From DATFFO01 sp963772815 (lineage in GTDB: Bacteria > Actinomycetota > Acidimicrobiia > Spongiisociales > ZC4RG35), in the NCBI GenBank assembly GCA_963772815.1, contig CAVYYV010000006.1, positions 186,001 to 250,000 of the forward strand: a stretch of DNA of 64,000 nucleotides, given 5' to 3'. Positions 25,598 to 34,451 of the stretch are shown one piece after another. Every line of letters starts with the position of its first letter. Positions within the stretch are counted from its first letter, which is position 1. Both the position numbers and the translations under genes were made by a program. The notes beneath the pieces are model-generated. The model saw nothing but the letters and a program-made list of their open reading frames with translations. It was not told where the DNA came from and searched no databases.

Positions 25598-27553
25598 GTG
25601 ACAACGCGCAACAACCGTGGGCAGGATCAGGACGAGACCCACCCACCGGGCTGGCGCGTGGAGGGAATGCCCGACGACGACAAGGACGACGGGAAGCGAA
25701 AGAGCCTCTTCAGCCAGATGCCGGGAGGGCGCAACTTCTGGATCATCGCCCTCATACTGTTGGCGCTCAACTTCTTCCTCAGCGACCTGCTGCTCGGCCC
25801 CCCGCCCCGGGTGCGCATCCCCTACACCTTCTTCGTCCAGCAGCTCGATGCCCACAATGTCGCTTCCATCACGGCCACGGGCGACACGATCCAGGGAACG
25901 CTCAAGAATGCCGTCCCCGACCCCGAGGACACCAGCTCCAAACCGGCCACCTTCACCCAATTCGAGACCGAACGACCCACCTTCGCCGAGGACAACCTGT
26001 TCCAGCTGCTCCAAGAGCACGACGTGGTGGTGAACGCCGAGCCGGCCGATGCGCCCGCTCCCATCTGGCAGCAGATCGTGTTCGGCTTCGGGCCAACCCT
26101 GTTGCTGCTGTACATCTTCTTTCGCATCTTCCGGCGGGCCGGATCTGCCATGGGGGGTCTGGGTGGTCTGGGGAGCAGCCGCGCCAAGCGATACGAGGCA
26201 ACCGCCAACCGGACCACGTTCGACGACGTGGCGGGGATCGAGGACGCCGAAGACGAGCTGGTGGAAATCGTCGACTTCCTCCGCAATCCCGACAAATACA
26301 CGCGTCTCGGCGGCGCCATCCCCAAGGGAGTGCTGCTGTCGGGGCCACCGGGGACCGGCAAGACCCTGCTGGCCCGAGCGGTGGCCGGCGAGGCCGATGT
26401 CCCCTTCTTCTCCATGTCGGCTTCGGAGTTCATCGAGATGGTGGTCGGGGTTGGGGCGAGCCGGGTGCGGGACCTGTTCGAGCAGGCCAAGAAGGTCGCC
26501 CCCGCCATCATCTTCATCGATGAGCTGGACGCCATCGGCCGGTCCCGGGGTGGATCGACCACCTTCGGCGGTCACGACGAGCGAGAGCAGACCCTGAACC
26601 AGATCCTCACCGAGATGGACGGATTCACCGGCTCGGAGGGCGTGATTGTCATCGCCGCTACAAACCGGCCCGAAATTCTCGATCAGGCGTTGCTGCGCCC
26701 GGGCCGCTTCGACCGTCAGGTGGTGGTGAGCCCGCCCGATCAACGGGGACGCCGGGCAATACTCGAGGTACACACCAGAGGAGTGCCCCTGGGCGACGAC
26801 GTCGACCTCTCGGCGGTGGCGTCCTCGACCCCGGGGATGGTGGGTGCCGACCTGCGCAACCTGGTCAACGAGGCGGCCCTGATGGCGGCCCGGCGAGGCC
26901 ACGACGCCGTTCACCAGAACGACTTCACCGACGCCCTGGAGAAGGTGGTGCTGGGGACGGAGCGCCGGATCATGATGAGCGCGGAGGAAAGACGGCGCAC
27001 CGCCTATCACGAGGGCGGGCACGCTCTGTTGGGGATGCTCCGGCCCGGCGCCGACCCGGTGCGCAAGATCTCGATCATCCCCCGGGGCCGCGCACTGGGC
27101 GTCACCTTCCAGAGTCCCGATGCCGACCGGTATGCATACGACGTGAGCTATCTGCACGGGAAACTGGTGGGGATGTTGGGAGGCCGAGCTGCCGAAGAGG
27201 TGGTGCTCGGAGTGATCTCGACCGGGGCCGAGAACGACATGGTGCAGGCAACGAGTGTGGCCCGCAACATGGTGGGACGCTGGGGTATGTCCCAGGCCAT
27301 CGGACCGGTGTCGGTCTTCGATGACCAGAATCGCGATCCATTGGGACGACCCGAGGTCTCTGACGACACCATGCGCCTGGTCGACAGCGAGGTGCGTCGA
27401 ATCCTCGAGGATGCCTACTCCGAGGCGGTCGATATCCTGGCTGCCAACCGGGGCAAACTCGATGCCCTGGCCGAGGCCCTCCTGGACAAGGAGACACTGG
27501 AAGAGGCCGAAGCCTACGAGGTGGCCGGGGTGACCCGGCCGGACTCAACTTGA
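25598..27553 (+). CDS. ftsH: ATP-dependent zinc metalloprotease FtsH
   Basis: 651 aa membrane-anchored AAA+ protease that degrades misfolded membrane and regulatory proteins. TM1 at about 46-66, an extracytoplasmic domain, TM2 at about 155-172, then the AAA domain with Walker A GPPGTGKT, Walker B IIFIDELDAIG and the second region of homology (ATNRPEILDQALLRPGRFDR). The protease site is HEGGH (HExxH) where most FtsH proteins read HEAGH; the third zinc ligand region follows. The GTG at 25598 gives a longer charged N-terminus; an ATG at 25667 is an alternative start. Confidence 0.94.
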   Translation: MTTRNNRGQDQDETHPPGWRVEGMPDDDKDDGKRKSLFSQMPGGRNFWIIALILLALNFFLSDLLLGPPPRVRIPYTFFVQQLDAHNVASITATGDTIQGTLKNAVPDPEDTSSKPATFTQFETERPTFAEDNLFQLLQEHDVVVNAEPADAPAPIWQQIVFGFGPTLLLLYIFFRIFRRAGSAMGGLGGLGSSRAKRYEATANRTTFDDVAGIEDAEDELVEIVDFLRNPDKYTRLGGAIPKGVLLSGPPGTGKTLLARAVAGEADVPFFSMSASEFIEMVVGVGASRVRDLFEQAKKVAPAIIFIDELDAIGRSRGGSTTFGGHDEREQTLNQILTEMDGFTGSEGVIVIAATNRPEILDQALLRPGRFDRQVVVSPPDQRGRRAILEVHTRGVPLGDDVDLSAVASSTPGMVGADLRNLVNEAALMAARRGHDAVHQNDFTDALEKVVLGTERRIMMSAEERRRTAYHEGGHALLGMLRPGADPVRKISIIPRGRALGVTFQSPDADRYAYDVSYLHGKLVGMLGGRAAEEVVLGVISTGAENDMVQATSVARNMVGRWGMSQAIGPVSVFDDQNRDPLGRPEVSDDTMRLVDSEVRRILEDAYSEAVDILAANRGKLDALAEALLDKETLEEAEAYEVAGVTRPDST

Positions 27554-27604
27554 ACCAGCCAACTGCCGAAGAGGTTCCGTACACGTGAATGGGGAGACCG
27601 CTCG

Positions 27605-29281
27605 ATGAACACCTGCCCTAGTTGCCACCAACCCATCTCCGGGGACGAATCGACCTGTCCCGAATGCGGCCACGATTTGAGCGTGATCACAGTCGATGGC
27701 AGCGTCGAGACCCCGGAACGGCGTCCCCGACCGGGATGGCTCGTCTTCGCGGGCGTGCTGGTCGCGGTCATCGCCGTCGGTCTCGGGGCCTGGGCCTTCG
27801 TGGGGCGTACGACCGGGTTGGCCGCCGCCTATGCCTCACGAATCCCCGGCGACGTTGTCGCCTACGTGGAGGTCGACGTGAGCCAGATGACCTCTAACCA
27901 GGCCAAGTCCGTGGCTGAGGCATTCGGGCCCTCTATCGAGGCCGCGACCGGCAAGCCGTTCGACCTGCAAACGGCAGTCGACGACATGATGAGCCAGCTC
28001 GAGGCCAGGCTCGGGGACGTGAACCTCTCCTTCGAGGAAGACATCGCTCCATGGGCCAGCGGAAAGGCTGCCCTCGGCCTCCTTTCGGCGGATTCCAGCG
28101 ACGGCCGCGGCGTGGCGATCGTGGGCGGCCGCGGCGTGGCGATCGTGGGCGGCCGCGGCGTGGCGATCGTGGGCGGCCGCGATCCGGCGGCATTGGATGC
28201 GTTCTTGACCAAGCTGGAAACTGCCCCCGGAGTCGGCAAGGGTGAGGTGGTAACCGCCGGCGGTGTGGACTTCACCACGCTGACCCACAACGACTCGACG
28301 TTCCTGGTGGCCCGGCAGGGCACCGACCTGCTGGTGGCCAGCGATTCGGACGCCGCCTCGTCGCTGATGGGTGTCGAGTCGGGATCGAGCCTGGCCGATG
28401 TGGCCGACGTTTCGAACCAACTGGCGCTTCTACCGGGTCATCCCGCTCTGATCTATGCCGCAAATGGCAGCGCTCTGGGTGCTGTCTCCGCACTGCCCGG
28501 GGGGATGGGCGCTCTCACAGGGGACGCCACCGCGGGATGGACCACCGGAGCCGTGACCGTCACAGATCAGGGCCTGCGCTTCGACGTCACTGCTGCAGAC
28601 GACGGGGCGAACGGGGTCTCCTTCGATGATCGGGTCATCGATGCCATGCCGGCGGACACCGTGGCCTTCCTTCGTGTCGGCTCTCTCACCAGCCGACTGG
28701 AAGCACTGGCCGACAACGCCGGAGGGTCGACGCTGCAGGGGATGGAGAGCGAGTTGGGCGCATCGCTCAACGACGTGTTCTCGCTGTTCTCGGTGGACGG
28801 TGGACTAGCCGTGTGGCCGTCCACCGACCCGGAGCTGCCCGTCAACGCCGCCCTGGTTGGGGTATCCGACGGGGACACCTCCGCCCTGGTCGACAAGCTG
28901 GCCGCTCTAGCGCCGATGGCGGGCTTGGACAGCCACACGACCGACGGCGGCTATACGCTGGGCGGAGTGGCGACCCTCGGTTCCAGAGGTCCCGTCACAC
29001 TGCTCACCACCGACCCCGATCTGGTAGCGGCGCCGCCGGCCCAGAGTTTCGCCGACGGCGATCTCTACCGCCGGGCCACCGGCCTGGTGAACGGAGATCT
29101 GAGTCTCGCCATCGACGTACCTGCAGTGATCGATCTCGTGGACGGGCTGGTGGCCTCCGATGACCCGTCGGCAGCCGACGCTCTCCGCTGCCTGCCGGTC
29201 GGCGTGTTGGCCGCCGGCACCAGCACCGACGGCGGCATACTCCACACGACCGGCGTCCTCGAGATCTCCCCTCGCTGTTGA
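27605..29281 (+). CDS. DUF3352-type membrane protein with N-terminal zinc ribbon
   Basis: 558 aa. Residues 4-22 form a two-knuckle zinc ribbon (CPSC...CPEC), residues about 45-66 a single TM helix, and the remainder is extracytoplasmic. YASRIPGDVVAYVEVDVS and FEEDIAPWASGKAALGL resemble DUF3352 proteins, whose function is unknown. Three copies of RGVAIVGG (about residues 167-190) come from a perfect 24-bp DNA repeat. It lies 51 nt after ftsH on the same strand, so co-transcription and a link to envelope quality control are possible. Confidence 0.75.
   Translation: MNTCPSCHQPISGDESTCPECGHDLSVITVDGSVETPERRPRPGWLVFAGVLVAVIAVGLGAWAFVGRTTGLAAAYASRIPGDVVAYVEVDVSQMTSNQAKSVAEAFGPSIEAATGKPFDLQTAVDDMMSQLEARLGDVNLSFEEDIAPWASGKAALGLLSADSSDGRGVAIVGGRGVAIVGGRGVAIVGGRDPAALDAFLTKLETAPGVGKGEVVTAGGVDFTTLTHNDSTFLVARQGTDLLVASDSDAASSLMGVESGSSLADVADVSNQLALLPGHPALIYAANGSALGAVSALPGGMGALTGDATAGWTTGAVTVTDQGLRFDVTAADDGANGVSFDDRVIDAMPADTVAFLRVGSLTSRLEALADNAGGSTLQGMESELGASLNDVFSLFSVDGGLAVWPSTDPELPVNAALVGVSDGDTSALVDKLAALAPMAGLDSHTTDGGYTLGGVATLGSRGPVTLLTTDPDLVAAPPAQSFADGDLYRRATGLVNGDLSLAIDVPAVIDLVDGLVASDDPSAADALRCLPVGVLAAGTSTDGGILHTTGVLEISPRC
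28103..28181. repeat. 3.3 perfect copies of a 24-bp coding repeat
   Basis: Unit boundaries at 28103, 28127 and 28151, followed by 7 bases of a fourth copy. The unit begins GGCCGCGGCGTGG and encodes eight residues (RGVAIVGG, permuted). The copies are identical, so the expansion is recent. The length is a multiple of 3, so changes in copy number stay in frame. Confidence 0.95.
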
Positions 29282-29380
29282 GTGCCCGCCGCTGCGAGAT
29301 GTGGTCGGCTGATTGACCGGGTGGGGCGGAGTCGAGGCTTCACGTCGGGAGTGGTTGAATCCAGGACATGGCGGAGGTAG

Positions 29381-29415
29381 TGCCCGGGATCCTCGCTGAA
29401 CATGTATCCCGGGCA
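29381..29415. repeat. 10-bp inverted repeat upstream of the helicase gene
   Basis: TGCCCGGGAT (29381-29390) and ATCCCGGGCA (29406-29415), a perfect match around a 15-nt loop. It lies in the 151-nt gap after the DUF3352 gene, 17 nt before the helicase GTG. It could be a weak terminator for the upstream gene or an operator for the helicase. Confidence 0.6.
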
Positions 29416-29432
29416 AGCCGGGGCCCGGGGTC

Positions 29433-31691
29433 GTGGATCCAGCACACCTGATCGCATCCTGGGCGGACTCCCCCGACCTGGACGGCGAGCTGGTCGATGT
29501 CCGGGCCATCCCCGCCAGGCCGGCCATCCACGAGCGGCCCCGCCATGATCTCGCTCCCTCCGTGCAAGGGCGCCTCGAAGAACTGGGCATAGACCGGCTC
29601 TACCGCCATCAGGCCCGGGCGATAGATCTGATCACGACCGGCCACAGCACGGTCGTGGTGGCCGGGACCGCGTCGGGCAAGTCGCTTTGCTATCAGATCC
29701 CCATCGCCGAAGCCGTGGCCCAGGACGCCACCAGCACCTCGCTGTGCCTGTACCCGACCAAGGCCCTGGCCCAGGATCAGCGACGGGCCTTCAACGCCCT
29801 CGCCATGCCCGGCGTGATCGCCGATACCTATGACGGTGACACCGAGACCGACCAGAGGCGAGCGATCCGCAGATCCGCCGGTGTGATCCTCACCAACCCC
29901 GACATGCTGCACGTCGGGATCCTGCCCCACCACGAGCGTTGGGCCGACTTCCTGCACCGGCTCCGGTTCGTGGTGGTCGACGAGCTCCACACCATGCGAG
30001 GCATCTTCGGGACCCACGTGGCGATGGTGCTACGCCGGCTGCGGCGCCTCTGCACCCACTACGGATCACAACCAACGTTCGTGTTCTCCTCGGCCACCAT
30101 CGGCAATCCCGGCGCCCTGGCCGCCGACCTATCCGGCGTCGAGGTGGCCGTGGTCGACATGGACGACTCGCCCCGGGGAGAACAATGGGTGGCACTGTGG
30201 AACCCCGAGCTCCTGGACGAGGACCAGGGACGCAGGCGATCCGCCCTGGCCGAGGCAACCGACTTGTTCGTGAACCTGGTCCGTCACGATGTCTCCACGA
30301 TCGTCTTCGCCCGCAGCCGCAAGTCGACCGAACTGATCTACCGATGGGCCCTCCAGCGCCTCGACCCTGAGCAACGGGACAGCATCGCCTCGTACCGAGG
30401 GGGGTATCTGGCCGGGGACCGGCGCAGGATCGAGGAGAAGCTGTTCGGAGGGGGTCTGCGGGGAGTAGTCGCCACCAACGCACTTGAGCTGGGGATCGAC
30501 GTAGGCTCTCTGCAGGCGGCAGTTCTGACCACCTTTCCCGGGACGATTGCCTCCTTCCGCCAACAGGCTGGGCGGGCGGGGCGGACCGAAGACGCCTCCA
30601 TCGTGGTGCTCGTGGCCGGCGAGGACGCGCTCGATCAGTACTTCATGACCCACCCCGACGAGTTGTTCGATCGCAGCCCCGAGGCCGTCGTGGTCAACCC
30701 CTCCAACCCGGCCGTGGCCGAAGCCCACGCCGGATGCGCCGCCTTCGAGCTTCCTCTCCGACTCGAAGACCGCGACGTGCTGGGAGGAGCGGTCGAAGAG
30801 GCCGCCAATCGTCTGGTGCAGGCGGGGCTGCTGCGCCTGCGCGGCGAGGCCCTCTACTGGTCCCAGCGCCGGCGACCCGCTCCCCAGGTCGACTTGCGTA
30901 CGTCGGGCGGAAGGCGCTTCGAAGTCATAGACCGCACCGAACACCCCCAGCTCCTCGAGGTCCTCGACGAGATGCGCGCCTACCGGGACGGCCACGAGGG
31001 GGCGGTGTTCCTCCACCAGGGTGAAACCTACGTTTGCTCTCACCTCGATCTGGCCCGGGGCGAGATCACCGTCACACGACGCAACGTGTCGTATTTCACC
31101 CAGCCCCGGGTCGACACCGATCTCGAGGTCTTGGACGTGTCGGGTACAGAAGGTATCGGCGCGGTTGGATTCCATGTGGGCAAGGTGCGGGTGCACACCC
31201 AGGTGGTGGCGTACCAGAAGCGAGCCCTCAACACGCGGGAGACACTCGACACGGTCCCCCTGGATCTCCCGTCGGTCATCTACGAGACCGACGCGGTATG
31301 GCTCGAGATACCCGAAAGGATCCTGGTCGAGGCGAATCTCGATCGATTCTCGGCCCCTGGGGCGCTCCACGCCGCCGAGCACGCCGGGATAGCCATGATG
31401 CCCCTGCGCGCCGTATGCGACCGATGGGACATCGGCGGTCTCTCAACCCCTTGGCATCCGGCCACCTCGGGACCCGCCATCTTCATCTACGAGGCATACC
31501 AGGGGGGTGCCGGCATCTCGGAGGTGGCATTCAGGGCCGGCCGGGAGCACTGGGTGGCCACTCTCGGGGCAGTCAGGGCCTGCCCCTGCGCCGAGGGGTG
31601 CCCTTCCTGTGTCCAATCCCCCAAATGCGGCAACTTCAACGAGCCGTTGGACAAGGCGGGAGCGCTCCGCCTGCTGGAGGTCATTCTGTGA
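29433..31691 (+). CDS. DEAD/DEAH-box helicase with C-terminal DUF1998-type zinc domain (MrfA/Rv3649-like)
   Basis: 752 aa superfamily 2 DNA helicase. Walker A GTASGKSLCYQIP (about 75-87), motif II VVDELHTMRG (DELH, not DEAH), motif III FSSATIGNP, motif V TNALELGIDVG and motif VI QQAGRAGR. The C-terminal cysteine cluster CPCAEGCPSCVQSPKC (about 718-733) is the four-Cys zinc site of MrfA/DUF1998 helicases, which act in mitomycin-type DNA damage repair in Bacillus. M. tuberculosis Rv3649 is a relative that also lies near the Tad genes. GTG start without a clear Shine-Dalgarno. Its stop codon is inside a 19-bp hairpin shared with ybaK. Confidence 0.9.
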   Translation: MDPAHLIASWADSPDLDGELVDVRAIPARPAIHERPRHDLAPSVQGRLEELGIDRLYRHQARAIDLITTGHSTVVVAGTASGKSLCYQIPIAEAVAQDATSTSLCLYPTKALAQDQRRAFNALAMPGVIADTYDGDTETDQRRAIRRSAGVILTNPDMLHVGILPHHERWADFLHRLRFVVVDELHTMRGIFGTHVAMVLRRLRRLCTHYGSQPTFVFSSATIGNPGALAADLSGVEVAVVDMDDSPRGEQWVALWNPELLDEDQGRRRSALAEATDLFVNLVRHDVSTIVFARSRKSTELIYRWALQRLDPEQRDSIASYRGGYLAGDRRRIEEKLFGGGLRGVVATNALELGIDVGSLQAAVLTTFPGTIASFRQQAGRAGRTEDASIVVLVAGEDALDQYFMTHPDELFDRSPEAVVVNPSNPAVAEAHAGCAAFELPLRLEDRDVLGGAVEEAANRLVQAGLLRLRGEALYWSQRRRPAPQVDLRTSGGRRFEVIDRTEHPQLLEVLDEMRAYRDGHEGAVFLHQGETYVCSHLDLARGEITVTRRNVSYFTQPRVDTDLEVLDVSGTEGIGAVGFHVGKVRVHTQVVAYQKRALNTRETLDTVPLDLPSVIYETDAVWLEIPERILVEANLDRFSAPGALHAAEHAGIAMMPLRAVCDRWDIGGLSTPWHPATSGPAIFIYEAYQGGAGISEVAFRAGREHWVATLGAVRACPCAEGCPSCVQSPKCGNFNEPLDKAGALRLLEVIL

Positions 31692-31730
31692 ACGGAATCT
31701 GGGCCCAAGCGCCAGATTCCGTTCACAGAA
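31684..31730. terminator. Bidirectional hairpin with a perfect 19-bp stem between the helicase gene and ybaK
   Basis: Arms 31684-31702 and 31712-31730 are perfectly complementary around a 9-nt loop. The helicase TGA (31689-31691) is in the left arm and the ybaK stop (31723-31725) in the right arm. Convergent position and stem strength indicate a terminator for both strands. T-tracts are short (TTC on one side, GAA on the other). Confidence 0.8.
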
Positions 31731-32190
31731 GCTCCCCCACGACCCCTCCGGTCACGGCCAGCAGGTCGGAGGGTGCCAGTTCGACCTGGAGGCCGCGTTT
31801 GCCGGCACTGATGTAGATGGTCTCGTGAGCGAGGGAGCTCGAATCGAGGAAGGTCCGCTGATGATGGCGCTGGCCGAGGGGACTGATGCCTCCGGTCACA
31901 TAGCCGGTGAGTCTTTCGGCCTCCGCCGGATCGGCCATCACAGCCCTCTTGCCGCCCGCCACCCGCGCTAGCGCTTTGGTCGAAAGGCGCTCGTCGACCG
32001 GGACGATGGCCACCACCGGCTCATCATCGACCATCGCCAATAGTGTCTTGAAGACCCGATCGGCGTGCACGCCGATCGCGGCGGCCACGGCCGGGCCATA
32101 GCCCTGCCCCACCCGCTCCGCCACCTCGTAATCATGCAGGCTGTATTGGACTCCGTGCTGGTCCAGGACCGTCAGCGTGGGAGTCGACAT
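31723..32190 (-). CDS. ybaK: Cys-tRNA(Pro)/Cys-tRNA(Cys) deacylase YbaK/EbsC family
   Basis: 155 aa. YbaK proteins remove Cys from mischarged tRNA-Pro. Family marks: the Lys in VFKTLLAMV (about residue 48), TGYVTGGISPLGQ (the GxxSPxG loop, about 97-107), and KRGLQVELAPSDLL. Start: ATG at 32190; the longer open frame upstream runs antisense into other features. It lies next to the Tad genes but is functionally unrelated to them. Confidence 0.92.
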   Translation of the reverse strand: MSTPTLTVLDQHGVQYSLHDYEVAERVGQGYGPAVAAAIGVHADRVFKTLLAMVDDEPVVAIVPVDERLSTKALARVAGGKRAVMADPAEAERLTGYVTGGISPLGQRHHQRTFLDSSSLAHETIYISAGKRGLQVELAPSDLLAVTGGVVGELL

Positions 32191-32266
32191 GGGTGATCTG
32201 TCTCGGCGGCCTTCATCGTCGAGACGGTACCTCTGATCACACGGCTCCGGTCTAGCCCTGGCGACG

Positions 32267-32641
32267 TCAAGGAACCAACAGATCCATCGGGTCGAACTCG
32301 GCCGTGGCCCGGGCCCGAACCTGGTGGCGGCCCAGAAGGCCCAGATCGACCTGTGCCACAACCTCGACCGTAACCACCCGGCTCTCAAAGCTGGGGTCGT
32401 AGCCGCATCCACAGCGAACCAGCCTGAATCCGTTGCGAGCGGCATAGGCGGCGGCCTCGGTGTCCGGGTCTCCACCCAGGAAGGTCAAAGGGGCGGCGGC
32501 CAACGCTGCGGAGTCGGCGGCGGTAGTGGCCTGAACATGTGCCGCCACGAGCCGACCAACGCCTGCCAGGCCGCCGGCCACCATCACCAGCACTGCCACC
32601 AGGGCGATGAGCATTATCGACGCCGATCCTCGCTCACTCAC
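32267..32641 (-). CDS. Rv3654c-family TadE-like protein
   Basis: 124 aa. N-terminal ERGSASIMLIALVAVLVMVAGG: a charged start followed by one TM helix, as in pseudopilin/TadE-like proteins. The helix is followed by ATTAADSAALAAA, the usual TadE/G motif, and a Cys pair CGCG. It is the last gene of the Tad locus, in the position of M. tuberculosis Rv3654c. GTG start overlaps the TGA of the preceding gene (GTGA). Confidence 0.78.
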   Translation of the reverse strand: MSERGSASIMLIALVAVLVMVAGGLAGVGRLVAAHVQATTAADSAALAAAPLTFLGGDPDTEAAAYAARNGFRLVRCGCGYDPSFESRVVTVEVVAQVDLGLLGRHQVRARATAEFDPMDLLVP

Positions 32642-33018
32642 CTCTCCACCCTCATCGTCGCCCTCCCCGACAACCTGACCGACAGGCCGTCGAGCAGCGG
32701 GCCCACGAGATGCCTACGCACCTCCACCTCCACCGAGGCCCGGCGACCGACGACATGGGGGCGAGCAACGGTGATGTGAGCTGCATTGCCCAGGTCCTCA
32801 CCCAGGGCCGCGCGCACCGCCTCCACCGCAGCGGCCGGGTCGGGATGGGTGGCGGCGACGCGAGCTCCTTCTCGCGCCGCGGCCACCACCTCAACCCGAG
32901 CTCGGGCCAGGGCCGCCACTTCCAAACAGGCCACCAGCGTCAGCACCATCAATGGAAAAACCAGGAGGAATTCCACGGTGGCGGACCCCCGATCTCTCAG
33001 AACAGCCCGGTAACCCAC
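32638..33018 (-). CDS. TadE family pilus-assembly protein
   Basis: 126 aa. RDRGSATVEFLLVFPLMVLTL, i.e. a cleavable type-IV-pilin-like leader with Glu at +5, then one TM helix, then ARARVEVVAAAREGAR as in TadE. Corresponds to Rv3655c. The GTG at 33018 overlaps the end of the DUF4244 gene by 22 nt; an ATG is not available in this frame near the start. Confidence 0.8.
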   Translation of the reverse strand: MGYRAVLRDRGSATVEFLLVFPLMVLTLVACLEVAALARARVEVVAAAREGARVAATHPDPAAAVEAVRAALGEDLGNAAHITVARPHVVGRRASVEVEVRRHLVGPLLDGLSVRLSGRATMRVER

Positions 33019-33200
33019 GAGATGACCTTGCCGAACAGGCCGCCCAGCAGGCCACCTCCGCTTCCGGACTGGAACCACTTGACCGCCAGGATGGCAAGAG
33101 CCGCCCCCGCCAGGATGACGAGGAAGTACTCCACCGTCGCCTGACCTCGTTCCTCGGACAGCTCGAATCGAGCAACCAGCCAACTCCAGATCGTCAACAT
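32997..33200 (-). CDS. DUF4244 protein, probable Flp-type pilin
   Basis: 67 aa. GQATVEYFLVILAGAALAILAV has the Flp/pseudopilin arrangement: a Gly cleavage position, Glu at +5, Tyr, then a hydrophobic helix. DUF4244 proteins (Rv3656c type) are the presumed pilin subunit of actinobacterial Tad loci. ATG start with a very strong AAGGAAGGAG Shine-Dalgarno, the best in this operon, fitting a highly made structural subunit. Confidence 0.82.
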   Translation of the reverse strand: MLTIWSWLVARFELSEERGQATVEYFLVILAGAALAILAVKWFQSGSGGGLLGGLFGKVISWVTGLF

Positions 33201-33260
33201 GTGACGCTCCTTCCTTTCGTGCCGGCGTCCGGCCGGCTACGGGGGGAAGTGAGTGACCAT

Positions 33261-33794
33261 TCAGGGCCCCAGTGGACCGACCAGATCGGCCACCAGGCCG
33301 ATGAAGGCGGGTCCGTAGACCATGAGGACGAACCCGGGTAGGACCAGAAGTGTCATGGGGATCATCAGCCTCACCGGGAGACGACGGGCCCGGTCCATAC
33401 GAGCCGCCTGGCGTCTCACCCGTTCGGAGTCGATGAAGCCTCTGATCGCCGGACCGGGTGCTGCCCCCGACGAGACCGCCTCGGCCAGCCGTCGAAGCAG
33501 CGGACCAGGGCTGCCCGAGGCCGAGGCGAGGGCGGCTGCTGCGCCCAAACGACGCCACCGGCGCAACACGGCCCGCACCTCGGGATGAGCACCTCCGGCC
33601 CGCTCCAGAGCCGGAATCAGGGGGAGCCCCCCGCCGACGGCCACGAGCAATCGGCTGGCCACATCCATCACGTCGGGCTCAACGCTCAGCGGGCCGGGCC
33701 GCCGCGTGGCGAGTTCGCCCATGCCCAACGCAACCAATCCGCCGACCACACCGCCCACCACCACGCCGAGGCAGAAGGTGGCGAGGCGCCTCAC
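33261..33794 (-). CDS. Type II secretion system F family protein (TadC-like)
   Basis: 177 aa inner-membrane platform protein of the Tad machinery. TM at the N-terminus (LGVVVGGVVGGLVAL), a cytoplasmic helical domain with RRLAEAVSSGAAPGPAIR, and two C-terminal TMs (MTLLVLPGFVLMVYGPAFIGLV). Full-length T2SF domains are about 120 aa, so this is complete but short, as in Rv3657c. The GTG at 33794 overlaps the tadB TGA (GTGA). Confidence 0.82.
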   Translation of the reverse strand: MRRLATFCLGVVVGGVVGGLVALGMGELATRRPGPLSVEPDVMDVASRLLVAVGGGLPLIPALERAGGAHPEVRAVLRRWRRLGAAAALASASGSPGPLLRRLAEAVSSGAAPGPAIRGFIDSERVRRQAARMDRARRLPVRLMIPMTLLVLPGFVLMVYGPAFIGLVADLVGPLGP

Positions 33795-34451
33795 GACCAC
33801 CACCGGGCCATCGCCACCATCGCTCCCGCCCCCGCCAAGAAGAGGACCAGGCCGATGATGGACACAAGCCGGCTGCCGGGAAGGGCCAGAAGCCGACCCA
33901 AGCGACCCGTTGCCAGCATCACCGCCAGGTAAACCAGCGGGCCCCCCACAAGCACCCACATCGACGCCCGGACCTGTGCGGTGGCGGTGCGGAGCTCGGC
34001 CGAAGTCGCCTCCTCTGATTTGGCATGGGCCAACAACAGTTCGAATACAGGCACCATTTGCCCACCCAGCGCTCCCTCCGACACCGCCGACGCCACCAGT
34101 GGGCCGATACCCGGCAATCGTTCGCTGAGCCCCAGATCGATGCAGGCTCCCAGGGGATCTCCAACATCCAGTCTTCGGACGACGCGGCTCGGAACCACCT
34201 AGGTCGACGAGTGCGGCGCGAAGTGCCCAGCGGAGGGAGGAGCCGGCTCGAAGTTCACCCAGGACCGTCTCTACGAACCGTGATTCATCACCAAAGGAAC
34301 CAACCCGGCCCGCCCGTGTCCCGACGAGCACGACGGCCGCCAGCGCCACTCCGGTCGGCAAGGGGAGCCACACCGCTCCGCCTGCAAGCGCCAGCCGACG
34401 CCAATCCGCCCCCGCCACCAGGGCCCATGCCAGGATCAGCGCCACGGTCAA
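33791..34451 (-). pseudogene. TadB-like T2SF protein, coding frame shifted near 34200
   Basis: The N-terminal half (TM helices, then ETVLGELRAGSSLRWALRAAL) reads in one frame from TTG 34451, which overlaps the cpaF TGA. The C-terminal half (VGDPLGACIDLG... GPLVYLAVMLATG, IIGLVLFLAGAGAMV) reads in another frame from about 34198 to the stop at 33791. The 661-nt span is 3n+1. Removing one base at about 34200 joins the halves into a TadB of about 219 aa with four TM helices. In the C-terminal frame a TAG directly precedes the GTG at 34198. It may be a mutation, a sequencing error or a programmed +1 shift. Confidence 0.65.

Noticed and set aside
25538..27157. 539-codon open frame antisense to ftsH, and many similarly long antisense frames (for example opposite leuC, hrpB and the SARP-type regulator)
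   Set aside because: High-GC genes produce long open antisense frames; they show no family, no start signals and low-complexity composition.
28103..28181. CRISPR-like array in the 24-bp repeats
   Set aside because: The repeats abut without spacers, are in frame inside a protein gene and no cas gene is in the window.
29368..29451. 27-codon ORF (MAEVVPGILAEHVSRA...) overlapping the start of the helicase gene
   Set aside because: No Shine-Dalgarno, it falls on the inverted repeat, and random short ORFs are frequent at this GC content. It could be a leader peptide, but nothing supports it.
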